From Owenia fusiformis (lineage: Eukaryota > Annelida > Polychaeta > Sabellida > Oweniidae): a stretch of 64,000 bases of DNA. This document shows, piece after piece, positions 1 through 11,860 of this stretch (positions are counted from its first letter, which is position 1; the number at the start of each line of letters is the position of its first letter). The stretch covers positions 10,346,349 through 10,410,348 of the forward strand of contig CAIIXF020000010.1 of assembly GCA_903813345.2 (NCBI GenBank), given 5' to 3'. Below the pieces are notes generated by a model that was given only the letters and a program-made list of their open reading frames with translations, was not told where the DNA came from and searched no databases. A program made the position numbers and the translations under genes.

Positions 1-148
1 ATTGTGACTATCAATCCTATGATCATGAAATATGAATAACTGGTATGAAATTGAATGTTGTACAAATGTATAAAATATCAGGGAGTAATTACCTAAAATG
101 ACAAAGATATGAGGAAAATACAGTGTTTCCATTTTTTTGACCACCCTG
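1..148. mobile_element. Right end of a mariner-type MITE cut by the window edge
   Basis: The sequence ends in TTTTTTTGACCACCCTG at 148 followed by TA, the same terminal form (CCACCCTG|TA) as the complete mariner-like elements at 31514-33114 and 53668-54783. The left end lies outside the window, so length and coding content are unknown. Confidence 0.5.
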
Positions 149-1379
149 TATATGTAATGAATAATATTGCAGTGCTCTTTCCTCAAGGATTTCTTTTTGT
201 GAAGTCCAATCAATTAAAAATATTTATGTGGCTATTGGAATGCGTGGCAATGTGGCACTAATGTATATTTTTACTTTGGTCCAGCCTTCGTAGTAGCTTG
301 CAACAACAACTTTTCCATTTAGCGCCAGAATAACTTGTCATGGTCAGGTGACCAGAAATAACAACATTTCAGAGGTTGACAGTCTTATCTTAATAAATCA
401 TTTTGTGTGGGGAAATATTACAACCTTTGTAGTCAAAATAAAAAAAGGAATGCTAATTGTGCTAAAAATAAGATAATAAGAGATTCTTCAATTGGTTTTA
501 GTACAACTTTAAGAAAGTCAGTTTTGTACATTTCTTTGATGTTTAGATATAATTTCCATTACAAATACCCCTGTGAAAGTTAAATTTACTAAGTTAAAAC
601 TTATTAACCTTGTTATCAATTTATGTTTCCCACTTAGAGAGCCAATGTTTAAAAAAACATAACTTGAAAACAAAGGAGTCAACTTGATATGTGACATCGA
701 AGAATGGTGAATGAACTATAGAGACTGTAATATACACCATTCCCACACATTTGTTAGACAGTATAATGTATCAAAAACGTTTCTATCATGTTCTAAGGTA
801 ATGTGATGTTTTTAGGAAATTAAATTAATTACAAATATTCCATCATATTTTTTGTTACTTTGATTAGTACAAATAATATCAGAAGTAACGGAGATTTATT
901 TAGCAAAATTAGCAGTTTACCCTTCCTTTATATATCATGGTGTATCTCAGAAAATAAGATAGTCAAGCATGAGATCTTTTGGAGAATAATACTTTCGACT
1001 ATGTTGATAACTTTGGTGGTTGAGATTAACCGAAACACGACAGTTACTTTTTCAAAATTTGAGAATGGGTGAAACTGCCTTATTTATCAGACTAATACAT
1101 ACAAAATATCAACATGTCGTGGATGATTGCATACCAAGATATGTATATGATTACATGATTACGCTGGGTACATGTATGTGTACAATACATTGTATGAACT
1201 GTATATTGGCGGACTCTGAAATGCTTCATCTCAAGATAACCAAAATGTGCCACACATGTATCGAAAACAGAATGTGTAGATACACATTAGTTTTACATTT
1301 TTTATAAAACTGACATCATGTGGCTATAGTACTCTGCGTAATAACAAACACTTATAACAAGCAAATAACAACCAAAAAA
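149..1379. other. Stretch with no recognised gene or repeat
   Basis: AT-rich DNA with only short open frames (the longest about 95 codons at 1020-1307). These have no recognisable domain, are rich in Cys/His/Met, and look like chance frames. Nothing else is supported. Confidence 0.5.
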
Positions 1380-1483
1380 GTTTAAAAAAAAAGATGTCTT
1401 CCTTCAGGAATCGAACCCGCGACATGCCGCACCAGTAGCGACAAATCTGCAAACAGACCAACTGGTCAATTAAGATTATGGAA
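1380..1483 (-). tRNA. tRNA-like pol III unit (tRNA-derived, probably SINE head or pseudogene)
   Basis: On the minus strand there is a perfect B box (GGTTCGATTCC, within CGCGGGTTCGATTCCTG at about 1402-1418). An A-box-like segment (GACCAGTTGGTCTG, about 1456-1469) lies roughly 50 bases upstream, and a run of nine T (A run on the + strand, 1384-1392) follows 8-10 bases after the unit. CTTCC and GGAAG about 85 bases apart could form the acceptor stem. That length would suit a long-variable-arm tRNA (Ser/Leu type), but I could not fold a convincing anticodon arm. A tRNA-derived SINE head or tRNA pseudogene is more likely than a functional tRNA. Confidence 0.4.
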
Positions 1484-1606
1484 GCAACGAGACAGCAGTC
1501 AAGTCACAAGCATTTAGGAAAACCAGGAATTATTTTGTATTGCACGGAATGTTCAACACTTTAACACCCCTTCAAAACGAATAAACCCTTCTAATCCGAA
1601 AATGTA

Positions 1607-1870
1607 AACACTTTGGTCAACATTACTATTAAAAGTTCCTTTGGTCTCTCGTGCAGATATCAATATCACCTCATAGATAAAAATTATATTCCTCAAAATC
1701 ATAGGATATCCTATAATTATCATGTAATATCACTATTATCAATAATATCGATAATATCATATTGTCAAGCGATAAAATCTATATTAGCAAATCATTAGTG
1801 ATAATATCAGTATTATCAATTTACTGCTTGGAGCAATATTATCAAAATAGCTAGCAATAATGTTGATATT
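1607..1870. repeat. ATAATATC/GATAA-rich low-complexity stretch
   Basis: Dense short repeats of ATTATC, GATAAT and AATATC on both strands, giving many GATAA/TTATC hexamers in about 200 bases. It may be simple-sequence drift; no unit length is constant. Confidence 0.4.
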
Positions 1871-1944
1871 ATCTGGTAATAGTAATTCCTTCAGTCCTAT
1901 GTCAGAACCAACACATGCACACCTGAGTTAAGCATTATATTAAT

Positions 1945-4740
1945 TAGGAGGCCCTCCTGAAAGGGCCTCCTATAGCTTTTGTAGCTTTTCTTTATTCTTC
2001 TTTATTCTTTATTCTTTATTCTTCTTCTTATTATTATTCTATCAAAGTAGTTTTCTCCTACTTTCAACTAGCTTTCAACTTTCTACTATATGCTCCTACT
2101 AGATACCTGGTTTGATCTTGATGGGAAAATATTTCATATCTAGGTCAAGGTCAAAGGTCAAAATCTAGGTCAAATCTACGTTTTTTTCAAGTTTCTCAAG
2201 TTTGTCCTTATACTTCAGTATTTCTTGCGATGAATTAAACTGAAACTACATTTAAGTATTCTCTACAAATTGTTCACTATATGTCAGCATTAAATTTTTA
2301 CAGTTTTTGAGATATTTGACGTCAAAAAACGGTCAAAAAAGGTCATTTTTCAACTTGCTTCAATCTGACCAAATTTTTTTTTCAAAATCATCTACAAGTT
2401 CCCAGGAGTCCAAATCTGACCTCAGATTTGAACTTTGACCCTTAGTTGACCTTCAGTGACCTTCGAAAGGTCAGAAAAGTTGATTTTTCAAATTGAGTCT
2501 TTGGATTCAAATTTAGGTCAGTCTAATTACAAAAAGCCTACTGAGGTCTAAAAAAGTAAAAATTTCAAGGTCAAAGGTCAAGGTCATCAAATTAGGTCAC
2601 AAACTGTGCTATCTAAGTTTCTCATAGTTCAAGACTACAAATCAATATTTTTAATTGAAAGTCAAGATATACATTCCTCTAAGGGTTTTACACATATTAG
2701 CAATTGACTATTTATTAAAATTTTGTCCCAGTTTTGAGATATAAGAGCTCAAAAATTGAAAAAGGTCAATTTTTCAGAGTTTATAAGGTCAAATTTTAAC
2801 TTGCTTCAAATTCACCCAATTTTTTTTTGAAAATCATCTACACCTTCTCAGGAGTTCATATTTAACCACAGATTTGACATTTGACCTTTAGTTGACCTTC
2901 AGTGACCTTCGAAAGGTCAGAGAAGTTGATTTTTCAAATCGAGTTTTTGGATTCAAATTTAGGGTTAGCCTTAGCATAAAAGACCTACTGAGCTCTAAAA
3001 CAGTTATATTTTCAAGGTCAAGGGTCACGGTTATCAAATTAGGTCAAAGGTCAAAATCTAGGTCAAATCTAATATTTTTTTAAGTTTCTCAACTTTGTCC
3101 TTATACATCACTATTTCCTGCGATGAATTAAACTCAAACTACATTTAAGTATTCTCTACAAATTGTTCACTATATGTAAGCATTAAATTTTTACCGTTTT
3201 TGAGATATTTGACGTCAAAAAACGGTCAAAAGAGGTCATTTTTCAACTTGCTTCAATCTGACCAGATTTTTTTTTAAAAATCATCTACAAGTTCCCAGGA
3301 GTCCAAATCTGACTTCAGATTTGACCTCTGACCTTTAGTTGACCTTCAGTGACCTTCGAAAGGTCTGAAAAGTTGATTTTTCAAATTGAGTCTTTGGATT
3401 CAAATTTAGGTCAGCCTAATTACAAAAGACCTACTGAGGTCTAAAAAAGGAAAAATTCAAGGTCAAAGGTCAAGGTCATCAAATTAGGTCACAAACTGTG
3501 CTATCTAAGTTTCTCATAGTTCAAGACTACAAATCAATATTTCTAATTGAAAGTCAAGATATACATTCCTCTAAGGGTTCTACACATATAAGCTATTGAC
3601 TATTTATTAAAATTTTGTCCCAGTTTTGAGATATAAGAGCTCAAAAACTGAAAAAGGTCAATTTTTCAAAGTTTATAAGGTCAAATTTTAACTTACTTCA
3701 AATTCACCCAACTTTTTTCATCTACAACTTCTCAGGAGTTCATATCTAACCTCAGATTTGACATTTGACCTTTAGTTGACCTTCAGTGACCTTCGAAAGG
3801 TCAGAAAAGTTGATTTTTCAAATTGAGTTTTTGGAATCAAATTTAGGGTTAGCCTAATCAAAGAAGACCTACTGAGCTCTAAAGCAGTAACATTTTCAAG
3901 GTCAAGGGTCACGGTCATCAAATTAGGTCAAAGGCCAAAATCTAGGTCAAATCTAAATTTTTTTCAAGTTTCTCAAGTTTGTCCTTATACTTCATTATTT
4001 CTTGCGATGAATTAAACTGAAACTACATTTTAGTATTCTCTACAAATTGTTCAAAATATGTCAGCATTAAATTCTTACCATTTTTGAGATATTTGACGTC
4101 AAAAACAGTCAAAAAAGGTCATTTTTCAACTTGCTTCAAATCTGCCCAAATTGTTTTTTAAAAATCATCTACAAGTTCCTAGGAGTCCAAATCTGACCTC
4201 AGATTTAACCTTTGACCTTTACTTGACCTTCAATGACCTTCAAAAGGTAAAAAAAGTTGATTTTTCAAATTGAGTCTTTGGATTCAAATTTAGGTCAGCC
4301 TAATTACAAAAGACCTACTGAGGTCTAAAAAAGTAAAACTTTTCAGGGTCAAAGGTCAAGATCATGAAATTAGGTCACAAACTGTGCTATCTAAGTTTCG
4401 CAAAGTTCGAGACTACAAACCAATATTTTTAATCCGAAGTCGAAATATACACATTCCTCTAAGGGTTCTACACATATTAGCAATTGACTATCTAATGGAA
4501 TTTTGTCCCAGTTTGAGATATAAGAGTTCAAAAGCTGAAAAAAGGTCAATTTCGAAATTTTTCAGGGTCAAATTTAAACTCGCTTCAAATTGACAAAATC
4601 TTTTTTTGAAAATCATCTACAAGTTCTCAGGAGTTCACATCTGACCTCAGATTTGATATTTGTCCTTTAGTTGACCATCAAATTGTCAAAAATGCCTAAG
4701 AGGGCCTCCGTGAGATTGCTTGCAATCTTAAAAGTCTAGT
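1945..4740 (+). mobile_element. Helentron-like non-autonomous element with AGGTCA-rich tandem core
   Basis: The left end TAGGAGGCCCTCCTG carries a subterminal GGAGGCCCTC, repeated inverted near the right end (GAGGGCCTCC, 4700-4709). The right end has a perfect 7 bp hairpin AGATTGC-TT-GCAATCT followed by CTAGT, and the insertion falls between T1944 and T4741. A pyrimidine-rich CTTTATT microsatellite lies about 50 bases inside the left end. These are the parts of DINE-1/HINE (Helentron-associated) elements. The core (about 2130-4680) is roughly 2.9 tandem copies of an 890 bp unit; the landmark ACTGTGCTATCTAAG recurs at 2603, 3495 and 4381. It is crowded with AGGTCA and TGACCT, including AGGTCAAAGGTCA. 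No long ORF was seen. Confidence 0.7.
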
Positions 4741-4837
4741 TATCATATAATATTGCTGTAATCACTGTTAACAATAACATAGACTATTAATTAATTTACT
4801 TTTATTGTTTTTATCATTATTGATAAAAGTGATGTTC

Positions 4838-5049
4838 TTCAAATTGAAGGAATTTTGGAGTAGATCACAATTATGGTATTATTTTTCAGATTTGTACCTC
4901 AGAAAATTCAAAATGGCTGCTTTGCAGGAATTCGCAATTCTAAAATTTTTTCAATTTTAACCAAAGTAATGAGTATAATTGATTGGAATTCGGTAATTGA
5001 TATTTTGTTCATTGGGATTTGATACTCAGCGGAGTTGCCGTTATCTAGT
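4838..5049 (+). mobile_element. 3' part of a DINE-1/Helentron-like element
   Basis: Nearly identical over about 200 bases to the right part of the complete copy at 26793-27539, including the CAAAATGGCTGCTTTGCAGG stretch. It ends in GGAGTTGCCGTTATCTAGT. The left part is missing; the 1945-4740 element lies about 100 bases upstream. Confidence 0.65.
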
Positions 5050-5450
5050 TTATCTTGATAATTGGATATAAAGTATATTGTAGAGTTGATCACTGTGTCT
5101 GGCCACATCACATTGTTGCTTGTTTACATTTTGTTGACATTCTGTCCATAGATACAGCTTCCATGTATCATCATCTGTCGTTGTTTTGGCATTTATTAAG
5201 CTTCGCATTGTTGTTTACCATCAATCTTTTATTTATTTTTTTACATTTTCTTAATAGTATAATATAGTATTTATTTCATATATTTAAGGCCTTAGGCCCA
5301 TATACATTTTAGTTAGTATACAGTACACATATTATAGATGGCATCATGAATATTACTTAGTTTTATGATTATTCAAGATCTGATAGAAATAATGATCTTA
5401 ATTTGAAACTATGATAAATAAAACATGCAAAACTACAAATTATTTCTTCA

Positions 5451-5690
5451 TTACTTGATGACATTTATATTATAATGAACAAGGGAAGATAGGTAGTTAT
5501 TCCTAAAAAACTCATACAATGGGCATTTTATGATAAAATGGAATTCATCTTCTACAATGTTTCTACCATTTGTTAAACAGTATTTACAAAGATGCAGCTC
5601 TCTTGGAATATTTTCCCATCGTCCTACTTCAATTTGCAGGTTAATGTATTTAGGGATTAAAGATATTGTAAGGGGTGTAATTAAGTTCTC
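5451..5690 (-). pseudogene. LINE ORF2 C-terminal fragment (CCHC zinc knuckle)
   Basis: On the minus strand an uninterrupted frame of about 75 codons ends in TAA at 5453-5451. It contains EVGRWENIPRELHLCKYC followed by VEDEFHFIIKCPLYE, the C-x2-C ... H-x4-C knuckle typical of the extreme C-terminus of non-LTR retrotransposon polymerases of the Jockey/CR1/L1-Tx1 kind. The frame has no Met start and no RT domain, so it is a truncated relic. The opposite strand has nothing comparable. Confidence 0.7.
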
Positions 5691-7559
5691 AGGAAGGTAT
5701 ATTTAGGAAATAATGAATGATTCCATTAAAATCATTTAAGTAAAGGGACTTAAATCATTATCTCATTAATTAAGTTGATTAGGGATATAGTGAAGCCCTC
5801 CATATTTTGATACATAGGTACTGTAGCATATCATCGATTCACAGCAAAAATAAGTATGCTCATTAAAATTGGTCCATCACTTAAGAAAAGCATAGGGTTG
5901 AATGTTGAAATCACTGTTCAAAGTTACTATACTTCTGATGTAACAAATAATCCATATTATCATTGTGAAAATAATTAGCTGTTACTTCACTATGTTGTTG
6001 CAAATCAGTCATTCTTGCCATACATGAAATCCCTGGGAATTATTGATCTTTTTCATATATGGGCGCATTTTTAAAATGGAAGTATTTTGAATTATTTGAA
6101 TGCCCAGGTGATGGTAAAAGAGAATACAGTAAGTGATATTGAGCATAATATATAAGCACAAATGCCAAAGGGAAGGGTGACTAAAGAAACCCAACAAGAA
6201 AAGCAAACTGTAAGTGTAAATCTGTCATAAGAAAAGTAGACCCTATATATCCCAAAACCACGATCTAACGTGAAAAGAAACAATGTCTAACATCCCCCTC
6301 CTCCCTCCAATCGAGAACCAATATCACAATCCAGGACCAGAACACCAAGGGACATTTCATTCATACTGAAGTAATTACAGTACATGTTGAAGAAAAATTG
6401 ATAGCCAATACTCATAACATCAAAAATAGTTGTAGATACTAGTACTCATAAAAGTATTTAGTCTCAAATGATGTGGGGTAGATAAAATCCAGTTTCGAAG
6501 TCCATAGGCAATTCAAAGGGTCAACATCCGTTCGCAAAGCTGTCATCATAATCCATAAAACACAACAATTCACAAAGATAAATAGTTTTGCCTTCAGTCC
6601 CATTTGTTGCGTGACTGTGCATTTTGAAATTTCTACTGCAAATATGCAATATGAGGCTCCCTTAATATTTCCAGCAGTCACATACACTATGGTAACCACA
6701 AGGCATATTATGAATTTTATGGAGACAGAAAACTTGCTGTTGCCATGTGTTCCTTGAATTGGTGATCTACGGTCGCCTCTAGGACATCCCCATAGAACCC
6801 AAAGGTTTTTGACCAGGGGCTGCAGGGGGACCCTATGGCAACTGTTCAGTGACTGTACGTCCAGTCTGATACTGTGACTACCTTCAGAAAATCTATGATG
6901 GCCACAGGTTTTTCCTGAATCTGCGGTCGCTATATCCTAGCCAATGAGCAAATGTGACTGTGTCATTATTTATTTAGATAACACTTTAATATGTATGTAT
7001 ATTCAGGGTTCTCATGAGGCTTTTAGACTCTGGAGATTCTCTGGAGGTTAATGTCTTTAGACCCTCTTGCTCCAGAGTCAAATAGCTTTTCTTAGTCTAA
7101 AGTGTTGTTTCCGGAGTCTTATTTTACATTTTTGTCATATTATTTGTGTTAAAACTCATGAGAAAATACATAAAACTGGATCCAAACAAGGAAATAGGAG
7201 GATAATATTTTAAATAGGATTTTGAAAAGTATACTATAATAGGATATCTCTGATCTCACATGGGGGAGGAGTAGTCCTGCTACTGTTTCAACCTAAATGA
7301 ATGTACTGTATAGAATGATCCACAATATATTCTCTTTGGTACATTATTACATCATACTATAAAATGGGCACATTTGGTGCAATATTAAAATACAACTGCC
7401 TTTATAAATATAATATAGAGTTATGTTTATCATTTTGTAAGAACAATATTGACAACATTGACAACACTTCAAAGACCTCCTAGTGAGTCATTATATAAAT
7501 GACTCACTATTTGCAATTGTTCTGTTCTCATAAAGTCCAAGCATATTTTGCCAGGAGTG
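5691..7559. other. No gene seen; small Helentron-like scrap and diffuse repeats
   Basis: At 5775-5805 the phrase AGGGATATAGTGAAGCCCTC matches the 5' end of the DINE-1-like family. At 6760-6950 two imperfect direct copies of ATCTACGGTCGC / ATCTGCGGTCGC lie 150 bases apart. The remaining open frames are short (up to 86 codons at 6439-6699, minus) and unrecognised. Confidence 0.45.
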
Positions 7560-7860
7560 ACAATATAGTTCCATTCTTTGCTAAAAATAAAATTGCACTC
7601 TTACGAGACATGTTTCTCATCTTCAATTGTTAATTGATCACATTTGCAACAAAGGAGTTTTTGGTTAGGTATACCTTCCTGTTTCTATAAATATTTTGAA
7701 GAGTTCCAGATCTGAGTTGTGCTAAGTGTCTATTCTGGTATCTGTTTAATGAATATGTCTCCGGTTCACATGAATGCAATTTGTGAATCCGATTTAGTTT
7801 GTTACCATTTTCTTCTGCTATGGAATCATCCAAAAGGTTCTGTTTCCACTTTTGCTGATC
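7560..7860 (-). pseudogene. Second minus-strand LINE C-terminal fragment
   Basis: Minus-strand translation gives LNRYQNRHLAQLRSGTLQ in one frame and, after a frameshift, IETGRYT and a CD...IEDEKHV segment in another. This is the order seen just before and across the C-terminal zinc knuckle of Jockey/CR1-type ORF2 proteins. It is interrupted by at least one frameshift and one stop. It belongs to the same protein region as the fragment at 5451-5690 but is a different sequence. Confidence 0.55.
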
Positions 7861-8949
7861 CTTGCTCAGAAGGACACTTTTGAGTAATTAAGGTTCATTT
7901 TTGATGCTGGTGATGTATTTTCATGGTTGCTATTAACCTCTGATTAAAAATTGAAAAATTTGTTCGACATGATTTTCTCATAAACTTCTATCACTAGTTT
8001 CCAGGTAACTCAGACACTGGCTAAACCATTTGAATATTTTTTGTTGAGTTGAGTTTTTTTCCATGTTTGTCATCCTGTGGAATAGTCATGCTTCTATTCG
8101 TAGAAATTTAATTTATTAGTGACAACTTGAAAACGGTTTACATGTATGTACTTTTTTATTAAAATCTTCATAGCATTATTATGTCCTATAATCAAGCAAA
8201 AATGAGTGTCATTTGTTACATGACATTTGTCATTTGTTAAAAGGGGGTGCAGTTTCACAATGTTATACCTGGTCATATGAAGTAGTCATATCACAGGCCC
8301 AGGAAGAAGATTTATATCCCCCCTCCCTGTCACTGTATAATTTCTAAGTAATACATAGTGAGAGGGAGGATGATGAACTCTTGTTCCTGTGTCTGTGAGT
8401 CATATGATATCAGAGATACTCTGATTCCAGGTCCATTATGATCTCCTATTTTACCTTTAATTTACTGCGTAAATCTACTATTCAGAAATGTACAAGCATT
8501 GTATCATTGTACAGTAAACAAAAAATAAAGAACTGATTCCTGTAATATGATGTTATTTCCCTGGAGATTTGTTCCACTCCTCCATCTGACAGGCTTAATA
8601 TCACAGGATTTATGTCCTGAAGTTTAAAACTTGTTAGCATGGAGCTCCCTTTGCTACCTATAAGACCTTTCCAATATAGTTACAAAACAAACACTCTTTA
8701 ACCTCTTGAATCCCAAGCTCTAAATTTGGTTGAAACCAGAGAATTTTTCATTTTTGCCAACTTTACAACAGGTGATGCTTAATTAAGTGAAATTAGTCGG
8801 CATAGATCATTTTTACACATTTTAATCATTTTTTTGTGTAAAGTGGATGAACTTAGTTCAAAAGATTGTTACAGACGAGAAATCTTGTCACTCTAAGTAG
8901 TCAAAAGGTTAAATAATTTAAACATGTAAACCAGAGTGTTTGGAATTGT
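7861..8949. other. No recognised gene
   Basis: AT-rich sequence with only short chance frames on either strand. Nothing supported. Confidence 0.4.
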
Positions 8950-8959
8950 AGAAATGTAA

Positions 8960-11250
8960 TGCATGTAAACAGTGTTTTTCCTACGCGTTGGACCATTGGA
9001 CAAATCCAGCAATGTTGATTCGGTACTGATGAGTCCACAAGACTTTCCATGTCCGATGGCTATGATATTAATATATGACACCTCTGATAAAATATTCCCA
9101 CTTAAACATCGAAAGAAAAGTACTAAAAAGTTCCCAATGAACCCATGGTTTAATAGTGAATGTAAGCAATTGAAAAAGGATTTACATTCTGCCATTAAGC
9201 AAAAGTTACTAAATAACATTATTGCTGATTTACAGAGAAAGTACAATCAAACTAAACAACATGAGAAAAGAGCATATTAGTCAAATCTTTTAAAATCTCT
9301 CATTTCTTTCAAATCTCAAAATCCAACAGAATTCTGGAAAATATAAACAGTATTCCAGGAAGCAGTAATATAAATGAAATCCCTCTTGAGGCATCAGAAC
9401 TTTTTTGTGCATTTGAAAAGTTGGGTAAGAACCTAAAAATAGACTATTTTGATGATGAAGCATTAAAAGAGATGCAATTATTTATTGATGAATATGATAC
9501 AAATGGTGTTTTTACAGGGGAAATTAGAATAAGTCATGAAGTCCTTAATGGCAGTATAAAAGAATCTGCTCTTAATAAAGTTAAAGCTAACAAAGCTCCT
9601 GGAATTGATGGGTAACCTTCTACAGTAGTATCATTAAGAATTGCAGTATATTAGTCCCTGAATTCACATCCCTTTTTAATCACATCTTTTTTCATGGTGA
9701 TTACCCTAATAAATGGAGTATAGGTATGTTAACAGCTCTCTTTAAACAAGGTTGTAGATTTAATCCTGATAACTATAGAGGAATAAATGTCTTAGCATGT
9801 ATAGGAAATATCTTTGATAGAGTAATACAAAACAGACTTGTTTTTAATGCCGAAATGTTAGATATTCAAGATCCACTTCAAGATGCTTATAAATCTGGAC
9901 ATCAAAGAACAGATAATTTATATATTTTAAACACAATCATAACCTGTTATAAGCTTATGAAAAAGCCATTATACTGTATTATGATAGATTTTCGAAAATC
10001 ATTTGACTATGTAAATAGAGTGGCACTTATGTATAAACTATGTAAATCGGGAATATCACCTGATTCTAATATGTTCACGGTTATAAAAAGTATGTATGAA
10101 AAGTCGAAAGCATGTCTGAAATTGAAAGAAGGTGTCACCCCTGATTTCAAAACAAATGTCGGAGTAATGCAGGGCTCTGTACTTAGTACTTATTTATTCA
10201 ACCATTTCCTTGATAATTTAAAAGATAATCTACCAAAAGAAAATGGTATTCAATTTGATGGAAATATGTTACACCACTTATTTTGGGCTGACGATCTTAT
10301 TTTAATGTCACATAGTAAAGATGGCGCCCAAACTTTGCTCAATTGTCTTTTTGATTTTTGTAAGAGATATCATCTTATAGTTAACAATATGAAGACAAAA
10401 TCAATTGTTTTTAACTCAAAATTTGATATAGTTTTCACATTTAATGAGAGTGCAATAGAAAGTGTTGACCAATATAAATATCTAGGATGTGTATTCAGCA
10501 AAACTAAGAATTTTGACCAGCATATATGTTATCTAAAAGAGCAGACAAGAAAAGCTTTGTTTAAAGTTACCGAAACCGGAACTTACTTCGACTACACTAG
10601 ATGAAAATAACTTCAGTTTCGTATCTTCACTTAAGTGTACTGATTCAATTCCCATGCAATTTCCAGGGTAATTTTTCACTTATTCTCTGCATTCAATATT
10701 GCAGTGGACAAAAATGAATGGATCCTGTTAGAATTCCCGGTCTACAATGCGCTTCTGATAATCAGAGATTTTACACTTAACAAATATTTTTTCCATGAGG
10801 TTACTACCCACATTTCATTTTGACCAATAAGAAGACAGCTTTTCAAAGTAAGTGATAAATAATATTGCGCCATTTATCCTTATTTGCAGATCTGAAATTT
10901 TTGTCAAATTTTGTCAGTTTTCAAGAGTTTTAATGCGATGATTAGTACAAGGTGGTCAGAAAAAAGATGGCTTTTTAATTCTGATTTTGAATCATTTGAA
11001 GCAATATATGAGGCACATTTTCTAAAAAAATTCAAAAGATTCTGTTTGGTGACCTTTCATAGAGTACAGCTTTTAACTATTTTCAGTTACATTTCCATCA
11101 TGTTAAGGGTCAAAACAGAACTCAGTTATCTCAATTCAAAAGAAATCTAGTATTTTTATGCTCTAATTGTACGAAACTGAAAGATGTAGAACATGTTTAG
11201 AATGAGTTATGTATATCTGAAAATAACAGGGGGGCTCCAATTAGGAAGCT
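8960..11250 (+). mobile_element. Decayed, 5'-truncated LINE with reverse transcriptase
   Basis: A broken non-LTR retrotransposon ORF2. The region between endonuclease and RT is seen at 8972-9280 (NPWFNSECKQLKKDLHSAIK). The start of RT follows at 9421-9615 (KVKANKAPGIDG, then stop). The main RT block at 9726-10604 carries NYRGI, the DFRKSFDYV catalytic-Asp region, MQGSVLS and FWADDLILMS (the ADD box). After 10604 the frame is lost. Weak C-terminal similarity, including a possible NCTKLKDVEHVLE knuckle, runs to about 11200 with several stops. The endonuclease domain is missing. Class most likely Jockey/CR1/Nimb-like; I cannot fix the clade. It is not active, having at least three frame interruptions. 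Confidence 0.8.
9726..10604 (+). pseudogene. LINE reverse transcriptase domain (longest open segment)
   Basis: A 292-codon open segment covering RT motifs 2 to 7: YRGINVLACIGNIFDRVIQN near residues 18-37, CIMIDFRKSFDYVNR near 84-98, VGVMQGSVLSTYLFNHF near 146-162, and HLFWADDLILMS near 184-195. The usual Y/F-ADD box reads WADD. The segment lacks the upstream KAPGIDG block, separated by stops (9615-9726), and the downstream C-terminal domain, so it is part of the decayed element 8960-11250 rather than a host gene. Confidence 0.8.
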
Positions 11251-11506
11251 ATTAACATTTCTAAACATACAGGGGAAGTATCTTAAACTTCAATTTACTT
11301 CAATTAATATACACTTGATAATAATCCATGCAGATCTGACATAAATATATTAATGTCAACAATAGTTAGGAAAATTAATTAGATTATATTGGTATTTGTG
11401 GATAATTGCTATTCTTTGCCAAACTGAGTGAGTGGTAAACAAATAGATTTCAGACAGTAGCTCAATATCTTAACAGTCCATTACATAATAGGAAATGCTG
11501 ATTAAT

Positions 11507-11825
11507 TATCCCAACAGTAGGGAAGTAGGGATATAGTGAAACCCTCCGTCAAAACGTTTAACCCTCCTACATCCAGTCTCAAGTCTATGGACCCTGAAGA
11601 AATGAAAATGACTAACATCACAATCAAATACAAGACAATCAAGACAATGAAAGAAGAAAGAAGACAATAAAGAAGACAATAAAGAAGAAAGAAGACAACG
11701 AATTAAGACTATGATGCAGCAGCAACAAATGATGTCCATCCGCCAGCCCTCCATCCATCCTCCAGCCAGTCATAAGTATAGTGTTCATTGGGATTTTCTA
11801 CTCCATGGAGTTGTCGATTTCTAGT
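11507..11825 (+). mobile_element. Short DINE-1/Helentron-like element
   Basis: Begins TATCCCAAC after T, followed by AGGGATATAGTGAAACCCTC. Ends TGTTCATTGGGATTTTCTAC, the hairpin CTCCATGGAG, TTGTCGATTTCTAGT, then T. At 319 bp it is the shortest copy here with both ends. A purine-rich AAGAAGACAATAAAG microsatellite (11640-11700) and CCATCCATCC occupy the core. Confidence 0.65.
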
Positions 11826-11860
11826 TTTAATTATCCAAACATTTATGGTTGTTTACTGTA

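Noticed and set aside
4480-4520. YLMEFCPSL peptide resembling the kinase hinge (YLIMEFC)
   Set aside because: It lies in the third 890 bp monomer of the Helentron-like element; the other monomers do not code it and no further kinase residues flank it.
8893-9246. 117-codon minus-strand frame
   Set aside because: Antisense shadow of the plus-strand LINE segment at 8972-9280, which has recognisable protein similarity.
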